Assembly (NCBI GenBank): GCA_014529385.2
Contig: CM043967.1
Span: forward strand, 84,950,278 to 84,971,777
Length of the DNA: 21,500 bases
From: Adiantum capillus-veneris
Taxonomy: Eukaryota > Streptophyta > Polypodiopsida > Polypodiales > Pteridaceae
Reading direction: 5' to 3'
Shown: positions 1 to 9,200 of the stretch, one piece after another
Layout of the letters: each line of letters opens with the position of its first letter
Position numbering within the stretch: the stretch's first letter is position 1
Made by a program: the position numbers and the translations under genes
Notes under the pieces: generated by a model
Told to the model about the DNA's origin: nothing
Seen by the model: the letters and a program-made list of their open reading frames with translations, nothing else
Database searches by the model: none

Positions 1-521
1 CATCCAGAACCTCTTTTAAAAAAAGTGAGAGTCCTTAAAAAGAAAAACTTAAGAGCACTTTATAACTCCCAAATTTAGTTTGTTGAACATTAGAGCTTCC
101 ATTATGGCTCTTACTTACATCACCATCTTCACTTTGCCAAGACAAGATGAACAAGGTACACCACACCCAACCATGCCATGGAAAATACCCTTACACATAT
201 ATTGGATTTAGGCCTTAGGAAACAAATCAACATTGCCAAGCACATACATGAATCTTTAATCAAAATGAAGGCTTTGAAAGGTGACAAGGTCTCTTTCATT
301 GTAGAAGGAGAAGCCTCATGAGAAACACTTATCATGCACTAGGCATGGATGGCAATTTTACTCCAACTCTTTTGAGAAAAATCATTCGCTTGCACTTGAG
401 GGAGAAAGCCAATAGTAAAAAAAGGCACCAAATTTTTGAAAAAATTTGACCCAAAAATTGGTCATTGTAACACATATGATGAGAAGACAAATTATGAATA
501 AAATAAAAGAGTGATAATCAA
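1..521. other. Unassigned AT-rich sequence
   Basis: No recognisable gene. A short plus-strand frame at 178-321 (47 codons, starting MENTLTHILDLGLRKQ) is open, but I cannot place it in a family. Minus-strand frames here are composed of Leu/Phe/Ser runs and are the antisense of A-rich sequence, so I do not treat them as genes. Confidence 0.4.
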
Positions 522-1170
522 ATGGATGAGTCCAACTATGAAGATGATGATGAACAACAATTGAAAGGTGAAACAGAAGAGCAAAGACATGCAGAGAGAA
601 AAACAAACAAAATATGGATAAAAGATTGACGACAACTAGCCAAAAAGAACTGCAAGCCCAAAGGAAAAGAATTAAAGCACAAAAGAAAGCTTGAAAAGTG
701 TGGGACCTAGAACCCCGATTTTGAGGAAGTCTGGCTAAAGAAAGAATGAAGGTAGTTGAGGAGGAAAGAAGAAAAAATGCCAAAGTTGTAGCTCAAGCGG
801 CTAGGAGAAGGAAAAACAAAAGGTTGAACAAAGCATAACAAGAACACTTGCTAAGGTAGCAATTGAAGAACCACAAACAAGAGCTAATGGATCAAGTAAA
901 AAATACAAAAAAACATGATGCAACGCCAGCTAGAAGAGAAAAAACGAGCGGTAGCACATGAAAGAAAAACCTTGACAAGAAAAGAAAGAATAGAAGGATC
1001 CAAAGATGGCATGCACAAAAGTGAAGAGGAACAAGGAGAACACAAGAAGAACAAAGAAGGATAGAAGATGAGCAACAAATTGAGAGGACAAAGGAGAGAC
1101 GAGATGATACCACACACACTGACCATCAGTCTCTCTCCACCACTCTTTCACCACCAAGGTTCCACAAATA
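522..1170 (+). pseudogene. Degraded Lys/Glu/Arg/Gln-rich coiled-coil-like coding remnant
   Basis: I do not recognise the family. Plus-strand reading gives successive short open stretches in shifting frames, all strongly charged. 522-629 begins MDESNYEDDDEQQLKGETEE and ends in a stop. A stretch near 700-830 contains KVVEEERRKNAKVVAQAARR. 918-1064 begins MQRQLEEKKRAVAHERK (48 codons). 1065-1160 continues in another frame with RIEDEQQIERTKERRDD. The shared composition suggests one former gene for a charged, probably coiled-coil protein, broken by several stops and frameshifts. It could be a retroelement gag-like ORF or a host gene piece. Purine-rich low-complexity DNA could produce the same appearance by chance, so confidence is low. 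Confidence 0.3.
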
Positions 1171-1468
1171 AAAGGAGATCACCAACATCAAATAAACAAA
1201 GAAAACTAATGAAGTCAGACGTGAGTAAAAGATTCATCTCATCACACTTGATTTGTATCCCCTATAGTAATCCCAAAACCAAGGTATATGTCGAAAGGAG
1301 ATGATGTATGGGGTTATGCAACAATTGTAAAAAGTCATAGATAGTGTGAGGTCCTCAACCAAGAGACTAGGGCGACTTGATAGTTAGGCCTTTCTTAATC
1401 CCTAGGTTTCCATTAAATATACCTTACTCCAATCCAGATAAGGAAGGATTTGAGGAATAGAAGTAAGG
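1171..1468. other. Unassigned sequence
   Basis: I see no coding, repeat or structural signal that can be supported in this stretch. Confidence 0.4.
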
Positions 1469-1641
1469 AATGCCTTTATCCTTCACAATCATGGATGTAA
1501 GTACACCACAAGCTAGGTCAATAACCTGAAGGTCATGATAAGAGCTAAATCCAATGCCTTTATCCTTCACAATCATGGATGTAAGGGTCCTACACCACAA
1601 GCAAGGTCAATAACCTGAAGGTCATGATAAGAGCTAAATCC
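1469..1641. repeat. Two-copy tandem duplication (84 and 89 bp)
   Basis: Copy 1 spans 1469-1552 and copy 2 spans 1553-1641. Both run from AATGCCTTTATCCTTCACAA to GAGCTAAATCC. Copy 2 carries about 5 extra bases after GGATGTAAG (GGTCC type insertion) and one substitution in the CTAGG/CAAGG stretch. The near-identity of the copies against otherwise old sequence suggests a fairly recent local duplication. Confidence 0.9.
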
Positions 1642-2587
1642 TATTACAACTAGACTAAAGTGTCAACATACTTAAGATCTATAAGAGACACCCATTTCCC
1701 ACATTTAAGAGGTGCATTTTCCATTCACAAACTCCTAAATATATTAAGAGACTTATCCTTAACTAACAGCTAGTCTTTTAGAAAGTACCCTACTAATAGG
1801 GTCCACCTATCCATAGGCATAGTTCCAATTGGATAATAGCATCCCACTTTCCACACCATCCTAATTACTACCACATCATTCACATTTACCAAAAGGGTTC
1901 CTTTATTAATTTCAGCCGTGGTTTCATTGATACAACCCTTTAAACAACTCACTAACTTTCTCAAACAAGGTATAAGAAGATAGTCCGATCTTTTAACAAG
2001 TTGAAACATCCACTGATATAAGTTTAAACTACCTCTACCCGCAGGCTTTCTTTGTCTAACCAATAGAGTTTGTGCAAAGCGTTTATTATTCATGCTAACA
2101 AAATCTTTCTCCTTTGCTAACCGCTAGGGACACTCGCTCACTACAAGATACAAAAGCTTCTAACCACATCTTATTCACCACTAATTTTGGTATTTTATTA
2201 CTTTAATATTGGATCCTCTCACTAACCAAGACTTCCATCTAGCAAGAAGAGCCCTATCACTGGTAACTTCCTTCTCACGGAAAAATTTTAGTAGTGGTCA
2301 AATAGGTTTTCCTTATACCAAACAATACTTTTTCCCAATAGCTCTTTCAACTTGATTTAGAAAACACATGCATGTATCTCATGATAATAATCACATTCTT
2401 AGGTAAGTTTTGGGAAATTCTAGGATTCTCGTACTAATGTCACCCCATGTATGAATCATACAAAATCTGACAATTTGACTTACCAAGACAAATGTGGGTG
2501 CAATGATAGATTGCAGGTGAGAATGGAAAAACTTCATTCACCAGTGCCTCAGGTTGAGGGTTCCTATTACCTTGAAGCAGGGATTTA
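1642..2587. other. Unassigned sequence with one minus-strand open frame
   Basis: The only sizeable frame is on the minus strand at 1770-2093 (107 codons, beginning MNNKRFAQTLLVRQRKPAGR). I recognise no domain in it, and it lacks supporting context. The remainder holds nothing I can name. Confidence 0.35.
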
Positions 2588-2905
2588 ATAATCACATGAA
2601 TATTTTTTGTGATTACCGTGTGTTATTATCATATCCACATAATAACACTTTACGTGATCACATTTAAGCCAATGAATGGTGACTTGATAGATATTAACCC
2701 ACCAAAAGTCCGTCGAGCTTTTTTTTTTTTTGCGTGCCCACTTGGATATGGCAAAAACCCACTAGAAAGCCAACAAGAATATGGAAAACCCCAACCAGAC
2801 TACTAGTTTGGGTGGGTTTTGCACATTAATAAGGAAGTCACATGACCATTTAACGTGATCACGTGTTTTAAAAAGTGAACACTCAACGTTATTAACATGT
2901 TCATG
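2588..2905. repeat. Imperfect inverted-repeat region, possible old MITE
   Basis: The left side (2588-2680) and right side (2835-2905) share inverted words: AATCACATGAA against TTCATGTGTTT at the edges, AATAAC words, and a GTGATCAC core in both (2654-2661 partly, and the 12-bp palindrome ACGTGATCACGT at 2853-2864). The centre has a T run at about 2719-2731. The pattern fits a decayed foldback element of about 300 bp. Arm matching is poor and I see no clear target duplication. Confidence 0.3.
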
Positions 2906-3655
2906 TGTTTGGCAGCCAAGGAGACTTACTATGGTTCAATGGCTAGTTGCACACAGAGCTACAACAGTTGGGAGTTAGTTAGTAACACATCGGCTTCTCG
3001 GCAACATGTGCAGCTTGTGGTCATCCTCCGAAGAGTCAGTGTCATTATTCGTGGGATTGTCCTATGGAAAAACAAGTTTGGCTTTGATTTCTTTGGATGA
3101 TGCCAACCCTTTCCGCAACCCGACATTACACTTGGGGTGTGATAGCCTAGTCCACTCTCACGGGTCTTGCACTCCACTTTGAGTTGGCTTCCACCAACTG
3201 GATGATAGTGATCTAGGGGGGTTGGCCTACACTCTAGCTTGCCATAAAGGTTACCTCCCAAGAGTGGTGCAGTTATAGAGACTGGTGTTGAAGCTCGCCT
3301 GTAGCCTAAAACGCTGGTTCATCTGATCACATTAATGAAATCCCTGCCTTCAAGCACAATGTTGGAAATTTCTGTTATTTTCCTTGATCGGGCTATCCCT
3401 CACGCATTACATGGAAAAGGCAAAAGTTGTAAGCCAAGAATGAATTAAAAAACGCTTAAAGGATTCTATTTGCAACATAAATAAATAAGGAAATACATAT
3501 GGATATTACTATAGTGCTAGGTTTATGCTTGTATATATATACCTAGTAACACAACCTACTGCATAGGCAACCATAAGTAAAAGGGGAACCATGCTTCATA
3601 TACCAGTTTCAAGCGATTGGAAATGAAAAACTTAGGGATTAATAGTAACAATGTT
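2906..3655. other. Unassigned sequence
   Basis: Open frames on either strand (plus 2897-3100, minus 2959-3261) overlap each other and show no family resemblance. A short AT palindrome GTATATATATAC lies near 3531. No gene or element is supported. Confidence 0.4.
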
Positions 3656-4175
3656 GAGATATTCCCTAATTAGTGGTGCATGCATCCATAAAACGCCCAC
3701 CTATATGCATACATAAGTAGTTTTAGGTACTCCTTCATATGCTTATTCTATACATGGTTCAGCTTCCGTAGGTAGGAAATACAAACTTAACCCCATAATA
3801 TTTTGAGGATATAGAGAACAAGGATGTTTAACTAAGTGGTCAGTTGCCTTGTGGTTAAGCGCTCTCAGGCTAGAACACTTCTCAACTGGGTGATTAAGGT
3901 AGACAAAACCACACAAAAACAAGGGATTCTATTCCCTAATTCTAGTACATGCATCCATAATACACCCACCTATATGCATGCTGAACTAGATCTAGATATT
4001 CCTTCATAAGCTTATTCTACACATGGTCAGCTTAGGTAGACATAAAATTCAAGCTCAACCACACATTATTTTTCTTATCATTAATATATTGCTTTTTGGT
4101 GATTTTGAGACCTTATGAAGGAATAAGCTTATGAAGGAATATCTAAAGGAAGACCATGTGTAGAATAAGCTTACA
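3656..4175. repeat. Dispersed direct and inverted repeats
   Basis: Two diverged direct copies of about 150 bp lie at 3656-3805 and 3929-4075. They share ATTCCCTAATT, CATGCATCCATAA, CCCACCTATATGCAT, CTTATTCTA.ACATGG and a Cys-free tail rich in AAC. A third segment at 4114-4175 is an inverted, rearranged piece of the second copy. Its reverse complement contains AGATATTCCTTCATAAGC and AAGCTTATTCTACACATGG, but in the opposite order. The arrangement suggests repeated local copying, perhaps of an LTR-like sequence. Confidence 0.65.
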
Positions 4176-4639
4176 CATAATTCTTGAATCTTCTTTTAGA
4201 TCTCTTACCATTAGTATGCCGCTTTTGGTGATTTTAATTTTCTTGAATATTCTTTTGGATGGCCTTAGTTTGAGCTTCTATCTCTTCAAGCATCCTCTGA
4301 AAAGCGTCAGATCTTATGGAAGATCTAAAAGGTGAGCAAAGAGAGACATGTCTAACCATATAGGGCATATAATGGAGCTTGTGGTGATCACTATAACACA
4401 AAAATGCATATCGTGTGGGTTCAACTATAGGAATTATTTATAAATTGAATAGAAAAAGGGTTTCTTTTATTGGTGAGAAATTCACACGTAAGAAGTTCTA
4501 TGAATGGTCTTCAAATGAACACAATATATAGGTTGTACATATATTGACAACCCCCCGAGCAAAGATATGGGGTCACACCAATGGTTTAATGGTGTGGATC
4601 ATTGAAATTGTACTCCCCTAAAGGTAGCAATTGAATCTA
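4176..4639. other. Sequence downstream of the gypsy pol remnant (minus orientation)
   Basis: On the minus strand this lies 3' of the integrase remnant. It contains the sequence CTCGGGGGGTTGTC (read on minus, 4548-4561), which could be a polypurine tract followed by an LTR start (TGTCAATATATG), or a copy of the CTCGGGGGGTTCAC terminus seen in the MITEs near 10.3 kb. No second LTR copy is visible in the window to decide between these. Confidence 0.35.
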
Positions 4640-5270
4640 TTGGTTAGGCTACCTTGTAATAAGAAACGAAAATATCTTAAATGACTTAATAAGCCGATTT
4701 TGTTTTCCCATCCAATTGGGGATGGTAGGTAGAACTACTATCCAATCACCTTGAAGAGAGAGATCCAAAAACCTGAGGTAAACTATAGTCGATTTCTTAT
4801 AATTTGTTTGGGAAACCAATGCAATTTGAAAATCTTCTTAAAAAATAGTAGTGCAACATTCGACATCGTAAATTTTCTATTGACTGGAATGAGATGTGCA
4901 TCCTTGGTGAGTGGGTCAAAAAACTATCATAAGTGAATTATTTCCTTCTTGGACCATTGGTTACCCAGCTAAAAATTCCATACTTCTGCGCTCCAACTTC
5001 ATTTGAAGTGGTTGAAGTTTATCGGGGGAGTTCTTTGGCTTAATCCTTTGGTATATCAAGCATATCCACATTTCTCCCAAACCAATAGAAGATTTTGTGC
5101 AAAAAGGTGAGGTTCTTTGCATACCCTAGCTATGTTGAAGTAGGTCATTTCTTAGGTTTCGCTGCCTTGGTACACATTATCTATTTCTATACTCTATAGA
5201 AAATGGTCATCATATGAGAAATGTTGCATGGATGATATATTCTTTGATTCTCAATATAAACAAGGATCAA
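4640..5270 (-). pseudogene. Gypsy integrase remnant
   Basis: The integrase inserts the cDNA into the chromosome. Readable blocks on minus are a decayed zinc-binding N-terminus near 5100-5230 (FYW, then a Cys-Gln piece near 5040), RSMEFLAG near 4975, a 47-codon open block at 4783-4921 containing PLTKDAHLIPV, KIFKLHWFPKQIIRNRL and, after a stop, FTSGFWISLF, and then SSTYHPQLDGKTKSAY at about 4690-4740. These match SMDFI.GLP, DRL.K.AHFIP, IFRLHG.P.SIVSDRD, FTS.FW and SSAYHPQTDGQTE. The D,D,E triad reads E, N and K. No chromodomain tail is readable. Confidence 0.8.
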
Positions 5271-5379
5271 CTACCTGGGATAATCTGCATCTATTAATGT
5301 GGCTTCCTTGATCCTTTCAATGATAGGGTTGTTAGGTAAAAACATGAGACTCAGTAATTGTGATTGATTGAATGAATTT

Positions 5380-5760
5380 GCAATTAAGTTTTTCTTTCTC
5401 GGATGATAGATAATGTCAAACTCATATTCTTGCAAAAGTTCTACCCAATGTTTTTTTTTCACATATTCAAGGTTTAATGTGTGAAGATCCACTTTAAGCT
5501 CTTCTAGTTGGTTATAAATTGGAGTTTCTTCCCAATAAGTAATGCCTCCATTGCTTTAGAGTGTGTATGACTGCCACCAATAGTTCAAGGTCATGGTTTG
5601 GGTAGTTCTTTTCTTGAGTCTTAAGCTTATGTGAGGTTAAAGTGATTATTTTTCATTCTTAAATTATACTCCTCCGCCTGATGATGACGCTAGCATAAGT
5701 GAGAACATCAAAAGTTATGTTGAACATTGATAGCTTTAGACAAGGCATAGTGGTGACGTA
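5380..5760 (-). pseudogene. Gypsy RNase H remnant
   Basis: Minus-strand reading shows LTYASVIIRR at about 5675-5705, where TCDAS.GIGAVL is expected, so the first catalytic Asp reads Tyr. EKNYPNHDLELLVAVIHTLK with QWRHYLLGR (5530-5640) matches the E.NYPTHDLEL.AVV.ALK.WRHYL block. A second open stretch at 5271-5492 contains KKKHWVELLQEYEFDIIYHP, matching RRWLELLKDYDFEI.YHPGK, then NLIANSFN in place of N.VADALSR. In intact elements this domain degrades the RNA strand during reverse transcription. Confidence 0.85.
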
Positions 5761-5943
5761 GTACTCAAGTTTATCAAACTTTTCTTGGTGCTAGGGTTCC
5801 CAATCTATCTTCACCCCTTTCTTTCGAAGGTTAATCAAGGGTGAAGCAATCACAACATGGTCTTTTATGAACGTTCTATACTAGCTCGATCCCCAAGAAT
5901 ACTCTAAGATTGCTTACATTATATGGTTGGGGCCACTCAATAT

Positions 5944-6480
5944 TTATTGAATTTTAGTAGGTTCCATTGAGATGCCTTCTTGAGAAACAATAAATCCCAA
6001 GTATTCTATCTTTCTAGAGAAGAAGGTAAACTTGCTCATCTTAGCATATAGTTTGTGTTGTTGAGCAAGTGGAATTTGCACTTCCTCATCCTTTGAGTAG
6101 ATTAGAATATTATTAAAAGAAGCCAAGGACAAATTTGTGTAGTAAGTTTTGAAAACATCTTGAATCAATATATGGAATGTAGCCAGTAGGGTTGTGTTTG
6201 GAATATTTAATTATTTTATTCTTATTTGGTAATAACCTAATCTTAGATCTAATTTTTAGGAAGAACTTGGATCCATGTACTCTGTCCAATAGTTCCTTGA
6301 TGCACACAATATTGGGTAGTTGTTCTTAAGGGCTATTTAGTGCACTCCTCTATAGTCAATACAGAGTCAACAAGCTCCATGTTTATCCTTTTAAAAGAGT
6401 ATAATTTCTCCCCTACTTTATTTTCTTGGTCTAATAAATCCTTGTTCTAAAGGTTGACAAAACTCCTCCTTCAATTCATT
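5944..6480 (-). pseudogene. Gypsy reverse transcriptase remnant
   Basis: The domain copies element RNA into DNA in functional relatives. On the minus strand, KELLDRVHGSKFFLKI matches the conserved (D)ELLDRL.GA..FSKIDL block, LHKFVLGFF matches LRKFVLVFFDD, and ILIYSKDEE with the following KLYAKMSKFTFFSRKIEYLG matches the ILIYS..L.K..KC.F....VEYLG region. FIVSQEGISMEPTKIQ completes the thumb-side motif. The catalytic F/Y-x-DD pair reads NN (SFNNILIYS, near 6100-6112), and frames shift at least twice. The domain is catalytically dead. Confidence 0.85.
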
Positions 6481-6600
6481 GGCCCCGGATAGATCTCTTT
6501 GATATAGGTTACCTTCCTTGGAATCTCTATCATTTTATCGTGGTAAATTCCTTGAGCAGGATGAAGAGTGGTGAGATCCTTGAGAAAGACATCATCATAC

Positions 6601-6989
6601 TCATGTAGCCATAAAGGTTTTTAATTGTTTGACTTTGGAGACTTTGAAGATGGTTGTTGGTTTGATTGTTTGAGTCTCCATTGCCATGTTAGTTGTTGTG
6701 CAATTGTTGGATTTTTTGATGTGAATTTGGGAATCCATTTGTAATTGGGTGAATTGGATGAAGCCTTTGGTTGTTGTTTGGATCCCGCCCACCTTTTTGG
6801 CTTGCTTTGAGGGTCTTTGGATCCTTTGAAGCTTGGCTTAGCAAATTTGGAAGTCTGATTTGAAAGTGACGTTTTGGGTAGCCATATTTGCTTTGGTTTT
6901 GTTTCCAATATGGATTTCTCTAACCAAACTTGTTTGACTTGTTTCCCTTGGATATTTGAAGATTGTTGCGGCTTGATGGTGAGTTGCAT
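6601..6989 (-). pseudogene. Pol linker with repeated W-x-P-K motifs
   Basis: The longest surviving open stretch of the element (122 codons) is rich in Lys, Ser, Gln and Pro. It carries spaced repeats of the type K-x-x-W-x-x-K: KQVWLEKSIL, KQIWLPKTSL and YKWIPKFTSK. It sits between protease and reverse transcriptase homology, so it is most likely the polyprotein linker. It has no enzymatic motif. Low-complexity composition explains why it stayed open. Confidence 0.55.
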
Positions 6990-7031
6990 CTCCTCTAGCT
7001 CAGGTTGTACATTCCAAATATGATATGTTTG

Positions 7032-7374
7032 TGGGTAGTGACAAATAATGTGCCCTTCAGGTTTTAGTTTAGAGTGTCATCCTGTGAATCTAGAACTGCT
7101 TTGTAAGTGCACATCCATGAAACTCCCAAGATGATTTATTCATTCATATCCATATCTACCATGGTGTGGAATTGATGAGGGTGGTGATTACCATCAATAT
7201 TGATTGACACATTGACTTATCCCAAACTAACCGTTGTTAGCTCAATATTTGTTGGTTCTAGTATTTTGAGATATGTAGAATACCACATAGCATTAAACCG
7301 CACTCTAGTATCCACAAGTGCTCTTTCTGTTGTTCCATCAGGAAGTTGGACATAGATGCATACATCCATACCTC
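7032..7374 (-). pseudogene. Gypsy aspartic protease (retropepsin) remnant
   Basis: In normal elements this domain cuts the Gag-Pol polyprotein. The minus-strand frame gives YVQLPDGTTERALVDTR followed by VRFNAMWYSTYLK, which matches the start of a retropepsin fold where ALVDTGA is expected. The active-site triad DTG reads DTR here. Further along, ILGVSWMCTYKAVLDS and LKGTLFVT match the usual ILGRPWM..YKAVLDS and strand end. In-frame stops interrupt it after SLG, after DMDMNE and near DTLN. The protease is therefore inactive. Confidence 0.75.
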
Positions 7375-7593
7375 CAATCCAACTTTGCTTAATCTAGATT
7401 GATTTGATAGGAGGAAATGGTGTTTGTATTTTCCACTTGGAGTTAGATTTTGCCGTTGTTTACATTTTAAAATTTTCAACTTTGCTTCCTCATTTGCTAT
7501 GTCTTGAATGGCTTGAGCTTTCTGCTTCCTTTCTCTTCCTTCATGAATCTTATCCAACATGTTAGCATTGAGAGGTGGATGGTATTTCTTCAA
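7375..7593 (-). pseudogene. Open stretch upstream of gypsy protease
   Basis: About 70 codons of Lys/Glu/Gln-rich sequence (KIHEGRERKQKAQAIQDIAN) lead into the protease frame. This is the position of the Gag C-terminus or Gag-protease spacer. I see no CCHC zinc knuckle. Identity as gag is inferred from position only. Confidence 0.4.
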
Positions 7594-7623
7594 TTTGCAA
7601 CCATTGATCTAGTTAGGTATCTC

Positions 7624-7870
7624 CTAACCCTCTAATGTTACATTGTATGGCACCACTAGATGATATGTTGTTTCTTGGAGTGTTGCTTCAAGGTATCGAC
7701 TAACACATAGTTTCCGTTTTGAAACTACTGACAAGAAAGGTCCAACAAAACCTACCCCCCATTGGCAAAATCCCCTTGCATCCATCATTGGTCTTAATGG
7801 CATCTCATCACTTCGCATATGTACTTCTTTATGTTGGCAATCATCACATCATTTTACGTATTTCTCCGCA
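7624..7870 (-). pseudogene. Second gypsy integrase fragment (Athila/Tat-like motif)
   Basis: The minus strand reads YVK, a stop, then CDDCQHKEVHM, then RSDEMPLRPMMDARGFCQWG, then VGFVGPF. This matches the end of the HHCC zinc finger and the first catalytic strand of gypsy integrases of the EMPL..I...F..WGIDFMGPF type. The first catalytic Asp reads Gly (WGVGFVGP). It lies upstream of a protease on the same strand, which is the wrong order for one element, and its motif style differs from the integrase at 4640-5270. It is best read as part of another element. The fragment stops where the copia-like LTR begins (7875). Confidence 0.65.
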
Positions 7871-7874
7871 TCCA

Positions 7875-8235
7875 ACCAACCCCTAAATCCAAGCATACCA
7901 ACCATGCACCCTTATGTGCATGCATACATCCCAGTACATAGATTTCCCTAATTATATGCTTCTTTATAGTCACATGCTATTCACTATAGCCACATGATGT
8001 TTGACCCTTCTCCCACATGTGATGGAAATCACTTTCTAGTATTAAATGTCACCTTTTTACTCTGAGCCTATATAAGGCCATATTGCTTAGCTTGTATTTT
8101 GCTCTTTCATCCTAATCAATCAAGCAAGTCTATTTTTATTGAGTGCTCTCTCTCATTTGTTTTGCTTCTAATTATTATGAAATTCTCAATACCATGAATT
8201 CAAAAAATCTTTATCTGTCTTAATCGAGTCTTACA
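7875..8235 (+). repeat. 5' LTR (left-truncated) of the gag-only element
   Basis: The stretch from ACCAACCCCTAAATC (7875) to about 8057 is repeated at 10740-10903 with scattered substitutions and two short indels. The LTR continues to a CA end at 8234-8235, two bases before the PBS. It lacks the start (ATTGGGGTAAGCC) present in the 3' copy at 10701, so it was truncated where the minus-strand integrase fragment abuts. Confidence 0.75.
8068..8077 (+). promoter_or_regulatory. Putative LTR TATA box
   Basis: CTATATAAGG lies about 160 bp before the LTR end, a usual place for the U3 promoter of plant copia LTRs. The role is inferred from position and sequence only. Confidence 0.5.
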
Positions 8236-8237
8236 AG

Positions 8238-8249
8238 TGGTATCAGAGC
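8238..8249 (+). other. Primer-binding site, tRNA-iMet type
   Basis: TGGTATCAGAGC is the classic plant copia PBS, complementary to the 3' end of initiator methionine tRNA. It starts two bases after the LTR CA, as expected, and fixes the element on the plus strand. Confidence 0.9.
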
Positions 8250-9200
8250 TTGTAAGCAATTAGTATCTTCTAATTACGTTAATTAGATCGCTAAGCTAGA
8301 TTTAGTGCTCTCTCCCTAATTACTAAATCAATCATAACTCTTTTAGGATTAGGTTAGTATAACTCAATTTTAGTCATCTACATCATTGGTTTTGGGCGAG
8401 TCTACACGGCCACTACCTTTGCCAATGTTTACCAATAATTGAATTGAGTTCTAGTTGTGTGTTTTTCTCTTCTTTTACTTGTCAATTGACTTCTTGATAA
8501 TAATAAGTACTTATATATACACACATGGGCATGTGAAGCCCTCATCAAGAGCTTTTGGATGAATGTACTCATGCTCTATTTAATGCACCAAGCAATGACA
8601 CTTTGATTAATCTTGCATGACTTTGTGTTTTATTTCTAATCACTGCCAATGTTCAAGTGTGTGTGTGTGTGTGCCATTTGACAGCATGAGTGTGTGACTG
8701 TGTACCCTTTTGAAAGGGGTGTTGAAGTCAAAGAGCCATCAAAGGACCTGTGGGATCCTCCCCTTTTGAGGCACATGGCCTAAAAGAGGCCCCCCTTGGC
8801 TTCTCGTTGCTCTCGCTTGCCCACCAGGCCTGCTCAATTTTCTGGAGCTACCCGCACCTACCTGGATCACTGCTCGTCTTCTCTTGCTTCTCGCACCTGC
8901 CCAAAGCTGCCTAGCTTGACCTCTTTGCCCGCCTTAAGTCAGTGTCCCACGGTGGAATAAACACACCAAGCCTGAGTTCCCACCACTCTTTGGATTCATA
9001 TTTTGGTGCCACTAGCAAACTAAGTCCCTATTCACGTTGCAACAGAGCAGTCTAAAGTTCCAAGGTCTTCAAGCACTCAATCTCCACTCTATTTATTACA
9101 ACAACAAAAAACCACTAAAAGGCTCCACCTGTTGCACTCCAATGTTTGTAAAAGGGTTCAGACATTGCCAAATTACTTTGGTTAGACCTCCCTATGCACG
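8250..9200 (+). other. Leader between PBS and gag
   Basis: No gene is supported. It contains a (GT)8 tract near 8657-8672 and a relatively GC-rich block (about 8730-8950) that is unlike its surroundings. Plus-strand frames in it are short and broken. Confidence 0.5.

Larger units (their letters stand above)
4640..7593 (-). mobile_element. Ty3/gypsy retrotransposon internal region, decayed
   Basis: Reading down the minus strand, homology to gypsy Pol appears in the canonical order: spacer (7593-7375), retropepsin (7374-7032), linker (6989-6601), reverse transcriptase (about 6480-5944), RNase H (about 5760-5380) and integrase (about 5270-4640). Each domain is readable only by shifting frames through many stops, so the element is long dead. 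The gag N-terminal part and 5' LTR are absent. The upstream side is replaced by a foreign integrase fragment and then the copia-like element. Catalytic residues are altered in every enzymatic domain (see the domain entries). Confidence 0.85.

Noticed and set aside
382-1157. Minus-strand Leu/Phe/Ser-rich frames resembling membrane proteins
   Set aside because: They are the antisense of A-rich purine sequence whose plus strand reads as charged peptides. Hydrophobicity is a composition effect.
1770-2093. Minus-strand 107-codon frame beginning MNNKRFAQTLLV
   Set aside because: No domain, motif or context supports it. It is kept only as an open frame in the region note.
3838-3900. tRNA-like stretch GTGGTTAAGCGCTCTCAGGC
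   Set aside because: It resembles a tRNA-Leu/Ser A box, but no B box (GGTTCRANNCC) or cloverleaf follows.
4548-4566. PPT and 3' LTR start of the gypsy element
   Set aside because: The GC-rich word equally matches the MITE terminus, the integrase ends only about 80 bp away (too short for an intact C-terminus), and no second LTR copy exists to confirm it.
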